In this document: one piece after another, positions 36,379 to 45,414 of the stretch | Layout of the letters: each line of letters begins with the position of its first letter | How positions within the stretch are numbered: the first letter of the stretch is position 1 | Origin: Chitinophagales bacterium | GTDB lineage: Bacteria > Bacteroidota > Bacteroidia > Chitinophagales > CAIOSU01 | DNA: 64,000 bases | NCBI GenBank assembly: GCA_026003335.1 | Contig: BPHB01000001.1 | Span: 570,591 to 634,590, forward strand | Reading direction: 5' to 3' | Notes under the pieces: model-generated | Databases searched by the model: none | Told to the model about the DNA's origin: nothing | Seen by the model: the letters and a program-made list of their open reading frames with translations, nothing else | Program-made: the position numbers and the translations under genes

Positions 36379-38871
36379 ATGCTCTTACAACGAAATAAGA
36401 TATTCCTGCAGGCAGCCTTATTGCTGATACTGATACGCACAGAAGCACAGCAGATAACCGTCTATTCCTCCCTGCTGGAACCGGTAGCGAATGTGGCTGT
36501 ATTTAACCACGAGCGCACCTTTTCGGCACTGACCGACAAGGAGGGCAAATGCGCAGTTACCGCGCTGCAAAAATCAGATACACTCTATTTTCAGCATCCG
36601 GCTTATCACAGTCTTTCCCTTACGATCAGAGAAATAGCTATGAAAGGGTACCGCGTCATACTTACCGATAAAGTGCTTGTACTGGATGAATATGTGGTGG
36701 CCGCGGCCAAAACGCGTGAAAAATTAGAAAACGTAGCTCACCAGGTAGATATCGTTAAGGCATCGGAAATCGTTTTCAGCAATGCGCCCACACCGGCCGA
36801 GGCTCTCGAAAATTCAGGAAAAATATTCATCCAGCGCTCCCATCCGGGCGGGGGAAGCCCTATCATTCGCGGCATGGAGGCCAATAAAGTGCTTATCGTG
36901 GTGGATAATATCCGGATGAACAATGCTATCTATCGGGGAACCCATCAGCCCAACATCACCAGCATTGACGAAATGATAGTAGACCGTATTGAAATAGTGC
37001 AAGGCCCCGGCTCGCTCATTTACGGTAGTGATGCGCTGGGCGGTGTTATGCATTTTTATACCAAAAAACCCGAACTGGCTGATAGCAATACCATGAAGGT
37101 AAGCGGGAATCTGCTGATTCGCGGAGGTTCGGCAAATTTTGAAAAAACCGGCCATTTTGACATCAACCTTGGGTGGAAAAAGTTTGCCTCCCTGAGCAGC
37201 ATTACTTTTTCGGATTTTGATGATTTGCGTATGGGCTCCAGACAGAATGCCTTTTACAAAGACTTCGGCAAAAGATATACCTACGTGCGCCAGATAAACG
37301 GGATAGATTCTATCGTTGCCAACAGTAACCCCCTCATACAGCGGCCATCAGCCTACTGGCAGGTGGACGTTTTACAGAAATTTCTTCTACCCCTCCCACG
37401 TGCTCCCCTAACTTTTAACTTTCAGTTTTCTACCTCCTCTGATATCCCGCGTTATGACCGGCTTGGGGATACGGAAACGGTGCAGGACACACTGTCTTTC
37501 TCGTACATCTATGCCGACACTGTTCTGCAGGTTGACTCACTGCGGACATTAAGCCGGCTGAAATGGGCTGAAAACAACTATGGCCCACAAACCCGTTTTC
37601 TGGCCGGCATGGAAATAAATCTAAACCGAAGCAGCCGCCTTTATGATGAAGGTATGCTGGTGGTTGCCTATCAGAAGGTTTTTGAAGAGCGCAATCAACG
37701 TAGATTCAGGCAGCCGGAGCGTGTCAACCGAACAGAAGAGGTAGATATAGTAACCCTCAACATGGATCTGGTTCGTAAGCTGGACATACGTAATACCCTG
37801 CAATATGGAATTGAAACGGTATTCAATTATGTACGCTCCCGTGCTACGGTACTCAACCTCACCAACGGAGAAAGCTGGCCTACCTTACCCCGCTTTCCGG
37901 ATGCAGGTTCATTTATGCAAACTACAGCAGCCTACGCAAGATACAACTTCCATATCTCTGAGCGCTTCACCATCTCATCCGGCTTCCGATACAGCCTTAT
38001 TATGCTCCAAGCCAACTTCAGTAGCCGCTCCTACTATCCGATGGCATTCCGCGACATTCGGCTCCGTACTTCTGCCTTTTCGGGCAGCTTCGGCTTAGTA
38101 TACAATCCCGGGAGGAGATGGCAGTTGAATCTGTTGTTTGCGTCCGGTTACCGAGCTCCCAACCTGGACAATGCCGGCAAAATATCATCCCTGGAAACCA
38201 GCCCGGATGCACAACGGGTTTTGGTGCCCAATGCTAATCTGAAACCAGAATATGTATACAATGTGGAGCTGGGTATAAGAAAAAATTTCTACGATAAAGT
38301 ACATGTGTCCGCAATGTTTTTCAATACCCTCGGACGCGACATGATTACCGTGCAGCCTTTCATTCTGCATGGTATGGATTCCTTGCTTTATGACGGAGAA
38401 CTCTCCCGCATTTATGCTTACGTCAATATCAGCAAAGCCTCTATCCGCGGCTTTAGCATAGCAGCTCAGGCCGATGTAACACGTTATTTTGCCATCCATT
38501 CCACGCTCACAGGAACATGGGGTAAAAATGAGTCTGACAATACTCCTTTGGATCACATCCCACCCCTGTTCGGACAAACCAGTTTGGTGATAAAATTCAA
38601 CAAGTTTCGCGGTGAATTACTGATACGCTACAACGGATGGAAACATGTGAAAGACTATGCCCCTGAAGGCGCAGATAACCTTGCCGATGCCACAGCACTG
38701 GGCACCCCTGCATGGTACACGGTGAGTCTTCGTGCCGGCTATCAGATTAACCCACGACTGCGTTTGCAGGCCGCACTGGAAAACATGCTTGACCAGCATT
38801 ACCGGCAGTTTTCATCAGGCATTAGTGCTCCAGGCATCCATGCAGTCGTCATGCTGAAACTCAGCTTTTAA
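36379..38871 (+). CDS. TonB-dependent outer-membrane receptor
   Basis: An 830-residue receptor that imports a substrate across the outer membrane using TonB energy. A signal peptide ends at about residue 23 (IRTEAQ). A carboxypeptidase-like domain (about 25-100; FSALTDKEGKCAVTAL) precedes the plug domain, which has GGGSPIIRGMEANKVLIVVDNIRMNN near residue 155 and VQGPGSLIYGSDALGGVM near 210. The 22-strand barrel fills the rest and ends in a terminal aromatic (MLKLSF). The barrel resembles catecholate-siderophore and heme receptors in layout, but the substrate cannot be named. It follows the sensor kinase by three bases. Confidence 0.92.
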   Translation: MLLQRNKIFLQAALLLILIRTEAQQITVYSSLLEPVANVAVFNHERTFSALTDKEGKCAVTALQKSDTLYFQHPAYHSLSLTIREIAMKGYRVILTDKVLVLDEYVVAAAKTREKLENVAHQVDIVKASEIVFSNAPTPAEALENSGKIFIQRSHPGGGSPIIRGMEANKVLIVVDNIRMNNAIYRGTHQPNITSIDEMIVDRIEIVQGPGSLIYGSDALGGVMHFYTKKPELADSNTMKVSGNLLIRGGSANFEKTGHFDINLGWKKFASLSSITFSDFDDLRMGSRQNAFYKDFGKRYTYVRQINGIDSIVANSNPLIQRPSAYWQVDVLQKFLLPLPRAPLTFNFQFSTSSDIPRYDRLGDTETVQDTLSFSYIYADTVLQVDSLRTLSRLKWAENNYGPQTRFLAGMEINLNRSSRLYDEGMLVVAYQKVFEERNQRRFRQPERVNRTEEVDIVTLNMDLVRKLDIRNTLQYGIETVFNYVRSRATVLNLTNGESWPTLPRFPDAGSFMQTTAAYARYNFHISERFTISSGFRYSLIMLQANFSSRSYYPMAFRDIRLRTSAFSGSFGLVYNPGRRWQLNLLFASGYRAPNLDNAGKISSLETSPDAQRVLVPNANLKPEYVYNVELGIRKNFYDKVHVSAMFFNTLGRDMITVQPFILHGMDSLLYDGELSRIYAYVNISKASIRGFSIAAQADVTRYFAIHSTLTGTWGKNESDNTPLDHIPPLFGQTSLVIKFNKFRGELLIRYNGWKHVKDYAPEGADNLADATALGTPAWYTVSLRAGYQINPRLRLQAALENMLDQHYRQFSSGISAPGIHAVVMLKLSF

Positions 38872-39142
38872 AAACCCGTTGCCAGCTCCTCTGCAGGAAA
38901 GCGTCCTGTCCGGAAATACAGGTGTTGAACCATAGTTTAACGCTGCAGATACTCAGTGCCGGTATTCCGGAATTTATTAAAGCTCCCGACAGCGGAGCTT
39001 ATCGCGGATATTTAATAGGCTGAACCTTGAAAATTCAGAACAAGTGCCACAGCCCCCCCCAACATAAAACTGCCAGGCAACAACATAAAGGCATTGCTTC
39101 CCGCCTTGTAAAACGCGTGCTCTGTGCCGTCAGAACATTTGT

Positions 39143-40624
39143 CTATCGGGCATTCACCGCCAATCCTGCTTCCAAATCCGCTACCATTTCCAGTAGCCAG
39201 TTCAGATTGGTGATCTCTGGCGTATCTTTTATCTTCTTCTTTAGTTTTTCCAGCTCCCTGCTTACAGTTTCCTTACGTGTATAAGGCAGCATGGCCTTAA
39301 TACGAGCAAGGCGCCTGGTCATGCGTATGAGGTTCATGTGCACCGTAAACTGATATTTGGATACCAACTTATTCCGCTTTAAATAGATTTTAAACGAATC
39401 AAACAGCGCATACAAAGTCTCCATTTCATCCGACTCATAAAACGTTTTCAGCAAAAGCGAACGCGCACTCAGCTCATAATACACATCCGTAAATTTTACG
39501 GTTTGCAAGAGCCTCAATGCCTTATCAAATTTTTTCTGACTGTAATAAAGCGTGGCTAAATTAAAGGCATAGGCATTGTCACGGTCAGCAGCAGGTAGTT
39601 TTTCCCGATAGGCATGTACAAATTCCTCGCACCAGGTATAGGCTCCGATACGTGTCCCCGCTGTGACAATATTTTTGTAGTCCCACTGAGAGATATTTCC
39701 GTTGGCGTCAAACAGCAGCTTTTTTGCAAGCAGGGTTTTATACAGCTTAAAAATTTCCTGGAGATAAGCCGTATGCCCGCTATTGATTTTTTTAATGCAG
39801 TAATTCTGTGCATAATCATACATTTGCCGCAGATCGTCATGGTCAATCTGTTTGCTATAGTGCTCCAGCAATTCAACAAGGCGGAAGTAGTGTTCTTCTC
39901 TCTCACTCTCCTGCAGGGTGAGTAAAATCTGATAATAAATCCTTATCAGCGGATATTTTTCAAACAGGCTCAGATTGTGACTGATATAAGACTTTATTTC
40001 ATCCAGCATCCTGATATCATAATTTTCACGAATGATATTCTGCCGGTTAATCATTTCGCAGCAGCTTTTAAGTTTGGCAGAGAGATAAAACAAATCCAGG
40101 CTCAACGTTTTACGCTCAATACTCTTATCCGTAGTGCGACTGTCGCGGGAAGAAAAGTAGAGGTCAGATTCTCTTTCGATAAAGTACTCATGAAGGAATA
40201 CTTCTTCGGTCAAATTACTCTGCATGACAATGCCTCTGGCTCGGCCCAATGTTTTCAGAAAAGCGCGTCCCGCATTCCGGCTCCGGTAGGCGCGCAACAG
40301 ATCCAACCTGAATTGCGCCTCATCTTCCTCCCGAATAAGCTGCACCAGAAACTTTTCATAAAGCCGGTAGAGATAGGTCAGTAAATCGCTGAGTTTCTGG
40401 GGATGATATTTTTCCGAGGGGAAGAGCTTTTTAAAAACCTTTTCCTTCGTAAAATCTTTGTCGTCAAAATGCGGATGTGCATGGGCTATTATCCGGGTAA
40501 GTACACGCAGTTTGTCGTGTTTATTGAAATAATCAGAATGGACCCATTCACAAAACCATTTCATTTCCTGCCTGGTAAGGTTGGCAAGGGCTTTTATTGT
40601 TTTGTTTTCTTTCACAAACTCCAA
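39143..40624 (-). CDS. Helical (TPR-like) protein of unknown function
   Basis: A 493-residue, highly charged, almost entirely alpha-helical protein with no signal peptide. The helices come in pairs with aromatic and leucine spacing like TPR repeats (for example YAFNLATLYYSQKKFDKALRL near residue 350). The first 100 residues form a separate helical block (MKWFCEWVHSDYFNKHDKLR, then FKKLFPSEKY). I recognise the style, as similar proteins occur in several copies in some Saprospiria-type genomes, but no function is known. It is monocistronic on the minus strand. The start at 40624 is the only long option. Confidence 0.75.
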   Translation of the reverse strand: MEFVKENKTIKALANLTRQEMKWFCEWVHSDYFNKHDKLRVLTRIIAHAHPHFDDKDFTKEKVFKKLFPSEKYHPQKLSDLLTYLYRLYEKFLVQLIREEDEAQFRLDLLRAYRSRNAGRAFLKTLGRARGIVMQSNLTEEVFLHEYFIERESDLYFSSRDSRTTDKSIERKTLSLDLFYLSAKLKSCCEMINRQNIIRENYDIRMLDEIKSYISHNLSLFEKYPLIRIYYQILLTLQESEREEHYFRLVELLEHYSKQIDHDDLRQMYDYAQNYCIKKINSGHTAYLQEIFKLYKTLLAKKLLFDANGNISQWDYKNIVTAGTRIGAYTWCEEFVHAYREKLPAADRDNAYAFNLATLYYSQKKFDKALRLLQTVKFTDVYYELSARSLLLKTFYESDEMETLYALFDSFKIYLKRNKLVSKYQFTVHMNLIRMTRRLARIKAMLPYTRKETVSRELEKLKKKIKDTPEITNLNWLLEMVADLEAGLAVNAR

Positions 40625-40818
40625 AATTTATCTGAAAATAAAGTTTGTTAATTCAACTAATTATTTGATTTTCAATAACATAATTAATATACTTGACATA
40701 AACGAGCCTCAATATGTTATCCAAAATGCTAAAATTTTGTATTATTTTAAAGTCCTGCCTGGAAATAATATTGTAGCGTGATAAAGTGTACATTTTAACT
40801 TTCAAAACATACCGTCTT

Positions 40819-43800
40819 ATGCATACTTACGGCTTGGTTTTCTTACCGATGTTCGTCCTGCTGCTGTCGCTTACTCCGGGTCAGGCACAGGTGGTTGCCG
40901 GTTTTAGTGCAAATATCACTTCGGGCTGCGCCCCGCTCCGAGTAGAGTTTATCAATACTTCCTCCAACTCCATTGAGTGGGATTGGGACTTTGGAGACGG
41001 CACATCTTCGGTGGATAAAAATCCGGTGCATTACTATCACGCTCCAGGTGTATATACTGTTGTTTTAACCGCTTACGGAGGAGGGGTTTCCGACACTGAA
41101 ACCAAAGTAGGGTATATCACCGTTTACGGCTTCCAGGTTCATGCCTCCATCACGGCTGCATCCTGCGGGCTTACCAATGGCACTATAGACCTCACAATTA
41201 CCGGAGCTACACCTCCCATACACTTTAGCTGGAGTACGGGAGCCTTCTCGGAAGATATTGCAAATCTTTCTCCGGGAGTATACAGAGTGACCATTACCGA
41301 CTCCAGTGGTTGCCAGTTCACCGAAAGCTATCAGGTAGCATCCGTTAATGGCCTCACATTGACGGGAACGATTACAGCTGTTTCTGCTACAGGAGCCAAC
41401 GATGGGGCTATTCAGCTCACAGTCCATGGAGGAACAGGTCCCTACTCCTACGCCTGGAATCCAGGAGGATTCACTACCAAAGATATCTCAGGACTCACGG
41501 CAGGGGTTTATTGCGTCACAGTAACTGATGCGGCCGGTTGCGCTGCTGACAAATGTTTTCATGTGGAAACGGCTGCAAGCGGATGTAGTGGTTTTACTGT
41601 CAGTGGCGCGGTAAGTCATGCCTCCGGCTCCTTTCTCCACAACGGCCGCATTGAATTGCAGGTTAGCGGGGGACCCCCCCCTTACACCTACAGCTGGTCC
41701 AATGGAGCTACAACCCGCATTGTGGATGGACTTACACCGGGGACTTACTGTGTCACTGTTTCAGATGCAGGTGGCTGCCTGAAAGATACATGCTTTCAGG
41801 TGACCACTCAGTCTCACTGCAGCAGCCTCAGCCTAAGCGGAACGGTAACTGCGGTCAGTGTACCCGGTCAAAACGATGGAGCCGTTGTGTTGACTGTTGT
41901 CGGGGGAACTTCGCCTTATTCTTACAGCTGGTCAAACGGTGCCACAACAAAAAATATCTCCCATCTTTCTCCGGGACAGTATTGCGTTATTGTAACAGAT
42001 GCCCTTGGTTGCACGCGGGACCAATGCTTTCTGGTGGAAGTCAGTAACCCCTGCGGTTCCTTTCAGGTTGCCGCTCAGATAACTCCTGCTGTCTGCGGCA
42101 CCGCCAGCGGCAGTGTTAATCTAATCGTTACAGGTGGAACATCTCCTTATTTTTTTGCATGGTCAAACGGAGCAACCACGGAAGATGTTTATAATCTCTC
42201 CGCAGGCAACTACCGCGTAACGGTAGAGGATGGCGGCAACTGCCGTTTCAGCGAAACCTATATCATTCACAATACCAACAACAATCTAAGTCTGACTTCC
42301 TCCCTAACACACGTGAGCGTTGCCGGTGGAACCGATGGAGCCATTGATCTGACAGTGACCGGAGGCATGCCTCCGTATTCTTATCAATGGCTGCATGGGG
42401 CATCTACAGAAGACCTATCCGGCCTGGAAGCAGGAAGGTATTGTGTGCTTGTGACCGATGCCAGCGGTTGTGTTGAGGATGGATGCTTTGACGTGGAGGC
42501 TCCCAACGGTTCAGGATGCGGAGACCTTGCCATTACCGGCAATGTAGGTCATGTCCCCTGCGGGGATTCTCTGGGATATATTAACATAACCGTTCAGTTA
42601 GGCACCCCCCCCTATTTCTATCACTGGTCAAACGGATCTACATCAGAAGATTTAATACCCATCAGGCCAGGCAGCTACACGGTCACAGTGGAAGACAATG
42701 GCTCTTGCAGAAAAGTAGAGACATTTGTAGTAGGTTATGGGGGGGGATTCCAAATAAACGGATTGGTATCTCCTGCCTTGGCGGGCACAGCCACCGGGTC
42801 TGTTGTATTAAGCATCACAGGCGGAACTCCACCTTACCAGTTTCAGTGGTCCAATGGAAACACGAATCAAAATATCCACAACCTTTCCCCCGGTCAGTAT
42901 TGTGTCATTGTTACTGACAGCAATGGTTGCAAGGAAGATAAATGCTTTTCCGTGGGCATCACCGGCGGATGTGGCGACTTTATGGTTACGGCTTATGACG
43001 ATATTATCCTTTGCGAACCCGGCACCTTTACCCTGGAAGCCAACGCTTTTCATGGCAAATTGCCCTACAGCTTCAGCTGGAGTCCTTCTGCACCATTGAA
43101 CACTCCCGGCAGCAGAGTAACACAGGGAAATATTTCTTCTACCACCACTTTTGTGGTTACAGCCACCGATGATAACGGCTGCATCGCCACGGATACGGTA
43201 CATGTTTTTGTGCTATCAGCCGGTAACAGTTCCGGAGTAGCTTTTGATTCGGTAACGATATGCCGCGGTGACAGTTTACAGTTGGCCGCTTTTGGTGGCA
43301 CGCAGTATTTCTGGGATCCGGCTGCCGGTCTGACCGATAGGAACTCCCCTACACCATGGGCATCACCGCTGGAAAGCAAAACCTACACGGTAACTATCCG
43401 CAACGGTGTCTGCGAATCGCGGTTTACCGTGCATGTAGGGGTAGATGATGACTGTGTGTGGCCGGGTGATGCTAATCATGACGGCATTGCCAACAATCTG
43501 GATGTGCTGGCTATTGGCATCGGATTTAACATCAGCGGATTGCCACGTCCCAATGCCAGTATTCAGTGGTACGGACAGTATTGCCCCGATTGGCTTTTAG
43601 CTTTGGCCAGCGGACCTAACCTCAAACATGCCGATTGTGATGGGAACGGTGTGATTAATAATGCGGATACGCTTCCCATTCGCCTGCATTATGGCCTTAC
43701 CCACAACAAATCAGGCGGGCCGGGGAAAAAGTTTACCGACCCGGAATTGTATTTTAGGATGCCCGTTGATACTGCCCTCTCCGGTCAGGAAGTGCAAGTA

Positions 43801-44460
43801 CCTGTTTATCTGGGTACTGATTCTTTGCCGGTAAATAATTTCTATGGCATTGCCTTTTCGGTACACTATGATCCCACGCTTATCCAGGAAAACTCCATGC
43901 GTTTCACACCGGTCAATTCTTTTATCGGTAATCCGTCAGACCTGTTGAGTTTTGATATAGATATATATGGTCAGGCGCGTATGGATGTAGGTCTTACACG
44001 CACCAACCGCATCAGCACCGGAGGCTATGGACAGATCGGAACCGTCAGCTTCACCATGAAGGATGACATTTCTGGAAAAGATTTCCTTGTAAAAGAACTC
44101 ATATTGTCTTTCAGCGGGGTTCGGGCAATTGACAACAATGAAAATGACCTGCTTCTGTATTATGAGCCCGCCAGCCTCTTCGTAAAAATGGAAATTACCG
44201 GAGTAGGCGCATCAGCGGATAATCATCCGCAGGTATCAGTTTATCCTATACCATCTACCGGAAATTTGGTTGTAGAGCTTGGGGATACTGAGCCGTTAAT
44301 GCTGGCACTTCTGGATATGCTTGGTCAAGAAGTTTTTAAAATACATCATCCGGATAAAATACAGATAATGAAACTGGAGGGGTTACAAAACGGCCTTTAC
44401 TTTTTAAAGGTACACACCTCTTCAGGAAGCATAGCAAAGCCGGTTATTCTGGCAAAATAA
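40819..44460 (+). CDS. Giant T9SS-secreted SprB-repeat protein with PKD, dockerin-like and cohesin-like domains
   Basis: A 1213-residue secreted protein. After the signal peptide (ends GQAQ, residue 24) there is a PKD domain (about 27-105; WDWDFGDGT). About eight SprB-type repeats (110-715) follow, each with a GGxxPYxYxWSNGxxT core and a GxYxVxVTDxxGC end. An Ig-like domain lies at about 717-800. A dockerin-like pair of calcium loops follows, with DANHDGIANNLD near 883 and DCDGNGVINNAD near 938. A cohesin-like beta domain (about 965-1120) and a T9SS type A sorting domain (from about 1130, ending GLYFLKVHTSSG) complete it. It is probably a surface adhesin. Three 8-base G/C tracts lie in the repeats. 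The frame opens at a GTG (40786); the ATG at 40819 begins the signal peptide. Confidence 0.85.
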   Translation: MHTYGLVFLPMFVLLLSLTPGQAQVVAGFSANITSGCAPLRVEFINTSSNSIEWDWDFGDGTSSVDKNPVHYYHAPGVYTVVLTAYGGGVSDTETKVGYITVYGFQVHASITAASCGLTNGTIDLTITGATPPIHFSWSTGAFSEDIANLSPGVYRVTITDSSGCQFTESYQVASVNGLTLTGTITAVSATGANDGAIQLTVHGGTGPYSYAWNPGGFTTKDISGLTAGVYCVTVTDAAGCAADKCFHVETAASGCSGFTVSGAVSHASGSFLHNGRIELQVSGGPPPYTYSWSNGATTRIVDGLTPGTYCVTVSDAGGCLKDTCFQVTTQSHCSSLSLSGTVTAVSVPGQNDGAVVLTVVGGTSPYSYSWSNGATTKNISHLSPGQYCVIVTDALGCTRDQCFLVEVSNPCGSFQVAAQITPAVCGTASGSVNLIVTGGTSPYFFAWSNGATTEDVYNLSAGNYRVTVEDGGNCRFSETYIIHNTNNNLSLTSSLTHVSVAGGTDGAIDLTVTGGMPPYSYQWLHGASTEDLSGLEAGRYCVLVTDASGCVEDGCFDVEAPNGSGCGDLAITGNVGHVPCGDSLGYINITVQLGTPPYFYHWSNGSTSEDLIPIRPGSYTVTVEDNGSCRKVETFVVGYGGGFQINGLVSPALAGTATGSVVLSITGGTPPYQFQWSNGNTNQNIHNLSPGQYCVIVTDSNGCKEDKCFSVGITGGCGDFMVTAYDDIILCEPGTFTLEANAFHGKLPYSFSWSPSAPLNTPGSRVTQGNISSTTTFVVTATDDNGCIATDTVHVFVLSAGNSSGVAFDSVTICRGDSLQLAAFGGTQYFWDPAAGLTDRNSPTPWASPLESKTYTVTIRNGVCESRFTVHVGVDDDCVWPGDANHDGIANNLDVLAIGIGFNISGLPRPNASIQWYGQYCPDWLLALASGPNLKHADCDGNGVINNADTLPIRLHYGLTHNKSGGPGKKFTDPELYFRMPVDTALSGQEVQVPVYLGTDSLPVNNFYGIAFSVHYDPTLIQENSMRFTPVNSFIGNPSDLLSFDIDIYGQARMDVGLTRTNRISTGGYGQIGTVSFTMKDDISGKDFLVKELILSFSGVRAIDNNENDLLLYYEPASLFVKMEITGVGASADNHPQVSVYPIPSTGNLVVELGDTEPLMLALLDMLGQEVFKIHHPDKIQIMKLEGLQNGLYFLKVHTSSGSIAKPVILAK
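41125..42960 (+). repeat. SprB-type repeat array within the giant surface protein
   Basis: About eight copies of a module of roughly 70-80 codons in tandem. Each has a GG-x-x-PY-x-x-x-WSNG core followed by a G-x-Y-x-V-x-VTD-x-x-GC end. The copies are diverged at the DNA level, so this is a protein-level repeat and not a recent expansion. Confidence 0.8.
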
Positions 44461-44597
44461 AACAAGCCCGCTCAATTGTGCTGATGGTCAATGGAGGTAA
44501 TAAAGGGGCTTGGGTATGAAAGCTTAATTTTTAGCGCAACGTGCCACAGCCAGGATCTGGATTACAATTGTTAGCTTCGCGCTACATTTTGCTATTT

Positions 44598-45380
44598 ATG
44601 GACTGGCAAGCGCTTTTAACCCCGGAAGCCTTCATCAGCCTTGTTACGCTCACGTTCATGGAGATTGTGTTGGGCATAGACAATATTATCTTTATCTCTA
44701 TCGTAGCCGGCAAACTACCGGAGGAAAAACAAGCCCGCGTGCGGACCATAGGGCTTGGACTGGCCCTATTGTTTCGGGTTGGGTTATTGCTGGGTATCAC
44801 CTGGATCATAGGACTGACACAGCCCCTTTTTTCCATTGTAAAATATCATGTCACTGCCCGCGACCTTATTCTTTTTGCTGGGGGCCTGTTTCTCATCGCA
44901 AAGAGCACCACAGAGATACATGCAAAAATTGAAGGGCATGATGAGCATGCCAGTATGACCGGCAAAGCCGTTTCTGCGTTAAGTATAGTCATACAAATTA
45001 TCCTGCTGGATATGATTTTCTCTATTGATTCTATCCTCACCGCAGTAGGGCTGGCTAAAGAAGTAGCAATCATGATCATAGCCGTAATAATATCCATTCT
45101 TATTATGATACTGGCGGCAGGAGCAATCAGCAATTTCGTCAATAAAAATCCAACCATCAAAATACTGGCGCTGGCTTTTCTGATACTTATCGGCTTTATG
45201 CTGGTGCTGGAAGGCTTACCCGATCAGCTTGCCATACACGTACCCAAGGGCTATATCTATTTTGCTATCTTCTTTTCTCTTGCCGTTGAGATGCTGAACA
45301 TGCGGATGCGGAAAAGGCTTCTACGTTTCACCGCACTCCGAGACACTACTTCTGCTGCCCATGCAGAAAATGAGAAGTAA
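44598..45380 (+). CDS. TerC-family membrane protein
   Basis: A 260-residue TerC/Alx-type integral membrane protein with about seven helices. The family marks are MEIVLGIDNIIFISIVAGKL and, in the second half, LLDMIFSIDSILTAVGLA. Both contain the paired acidic residues that sit in membrane helices and are implicated in metal (manganese) export or tellurite tolerance in relatives. The upstream frame (from 44541) adds a segment unlike the family; the ATG at 44598 is used. It is convergent with ribBA. The transported ion is not shown by the sequence. Confidence 0.88.
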   Translation: MDWQALLTPEAFISLVTLTFMEIVLGIDNIIFISIVAGKLPEEKQARVRTIGLGLALLFRVGLLLGITWIIGLTQPLFSIVKYHVTARDLILFAGGLFLIAKSTTEIHAKIEGHDEHASMTGKAVSALSIVIQIILLDMIFSIDSILTAVGLAKEVAIMIIAVIISILIMILAAGAISNFVNKNPTIKILALAFLILIGFMLVLEGLPDQLAIHVPKGYIYFAIFFSLAVEMLNMRMRKRLLRFTALRDTTSAAHAENEK

Positions 45381-45414
45381 AAACAATTCCTCGCAGCAAG
45401 AAAAATTCAAGCGT

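Noticed and set aside
41125-42960. Repeat array that could suggest CRISPR or satellite DNA
   Set aside because: The repeats are in-frame, diverged, 70-80 codons long and encode SprB modules. No short identical repeats with unique spacers exist in the window.
44463-44512. CAAGCCC and GGGCTTG inverted repeat after the giant adhesin gene
   Set aside because: The loop is about 36 bases and no T-run follows, so it is not a convincing terminator.
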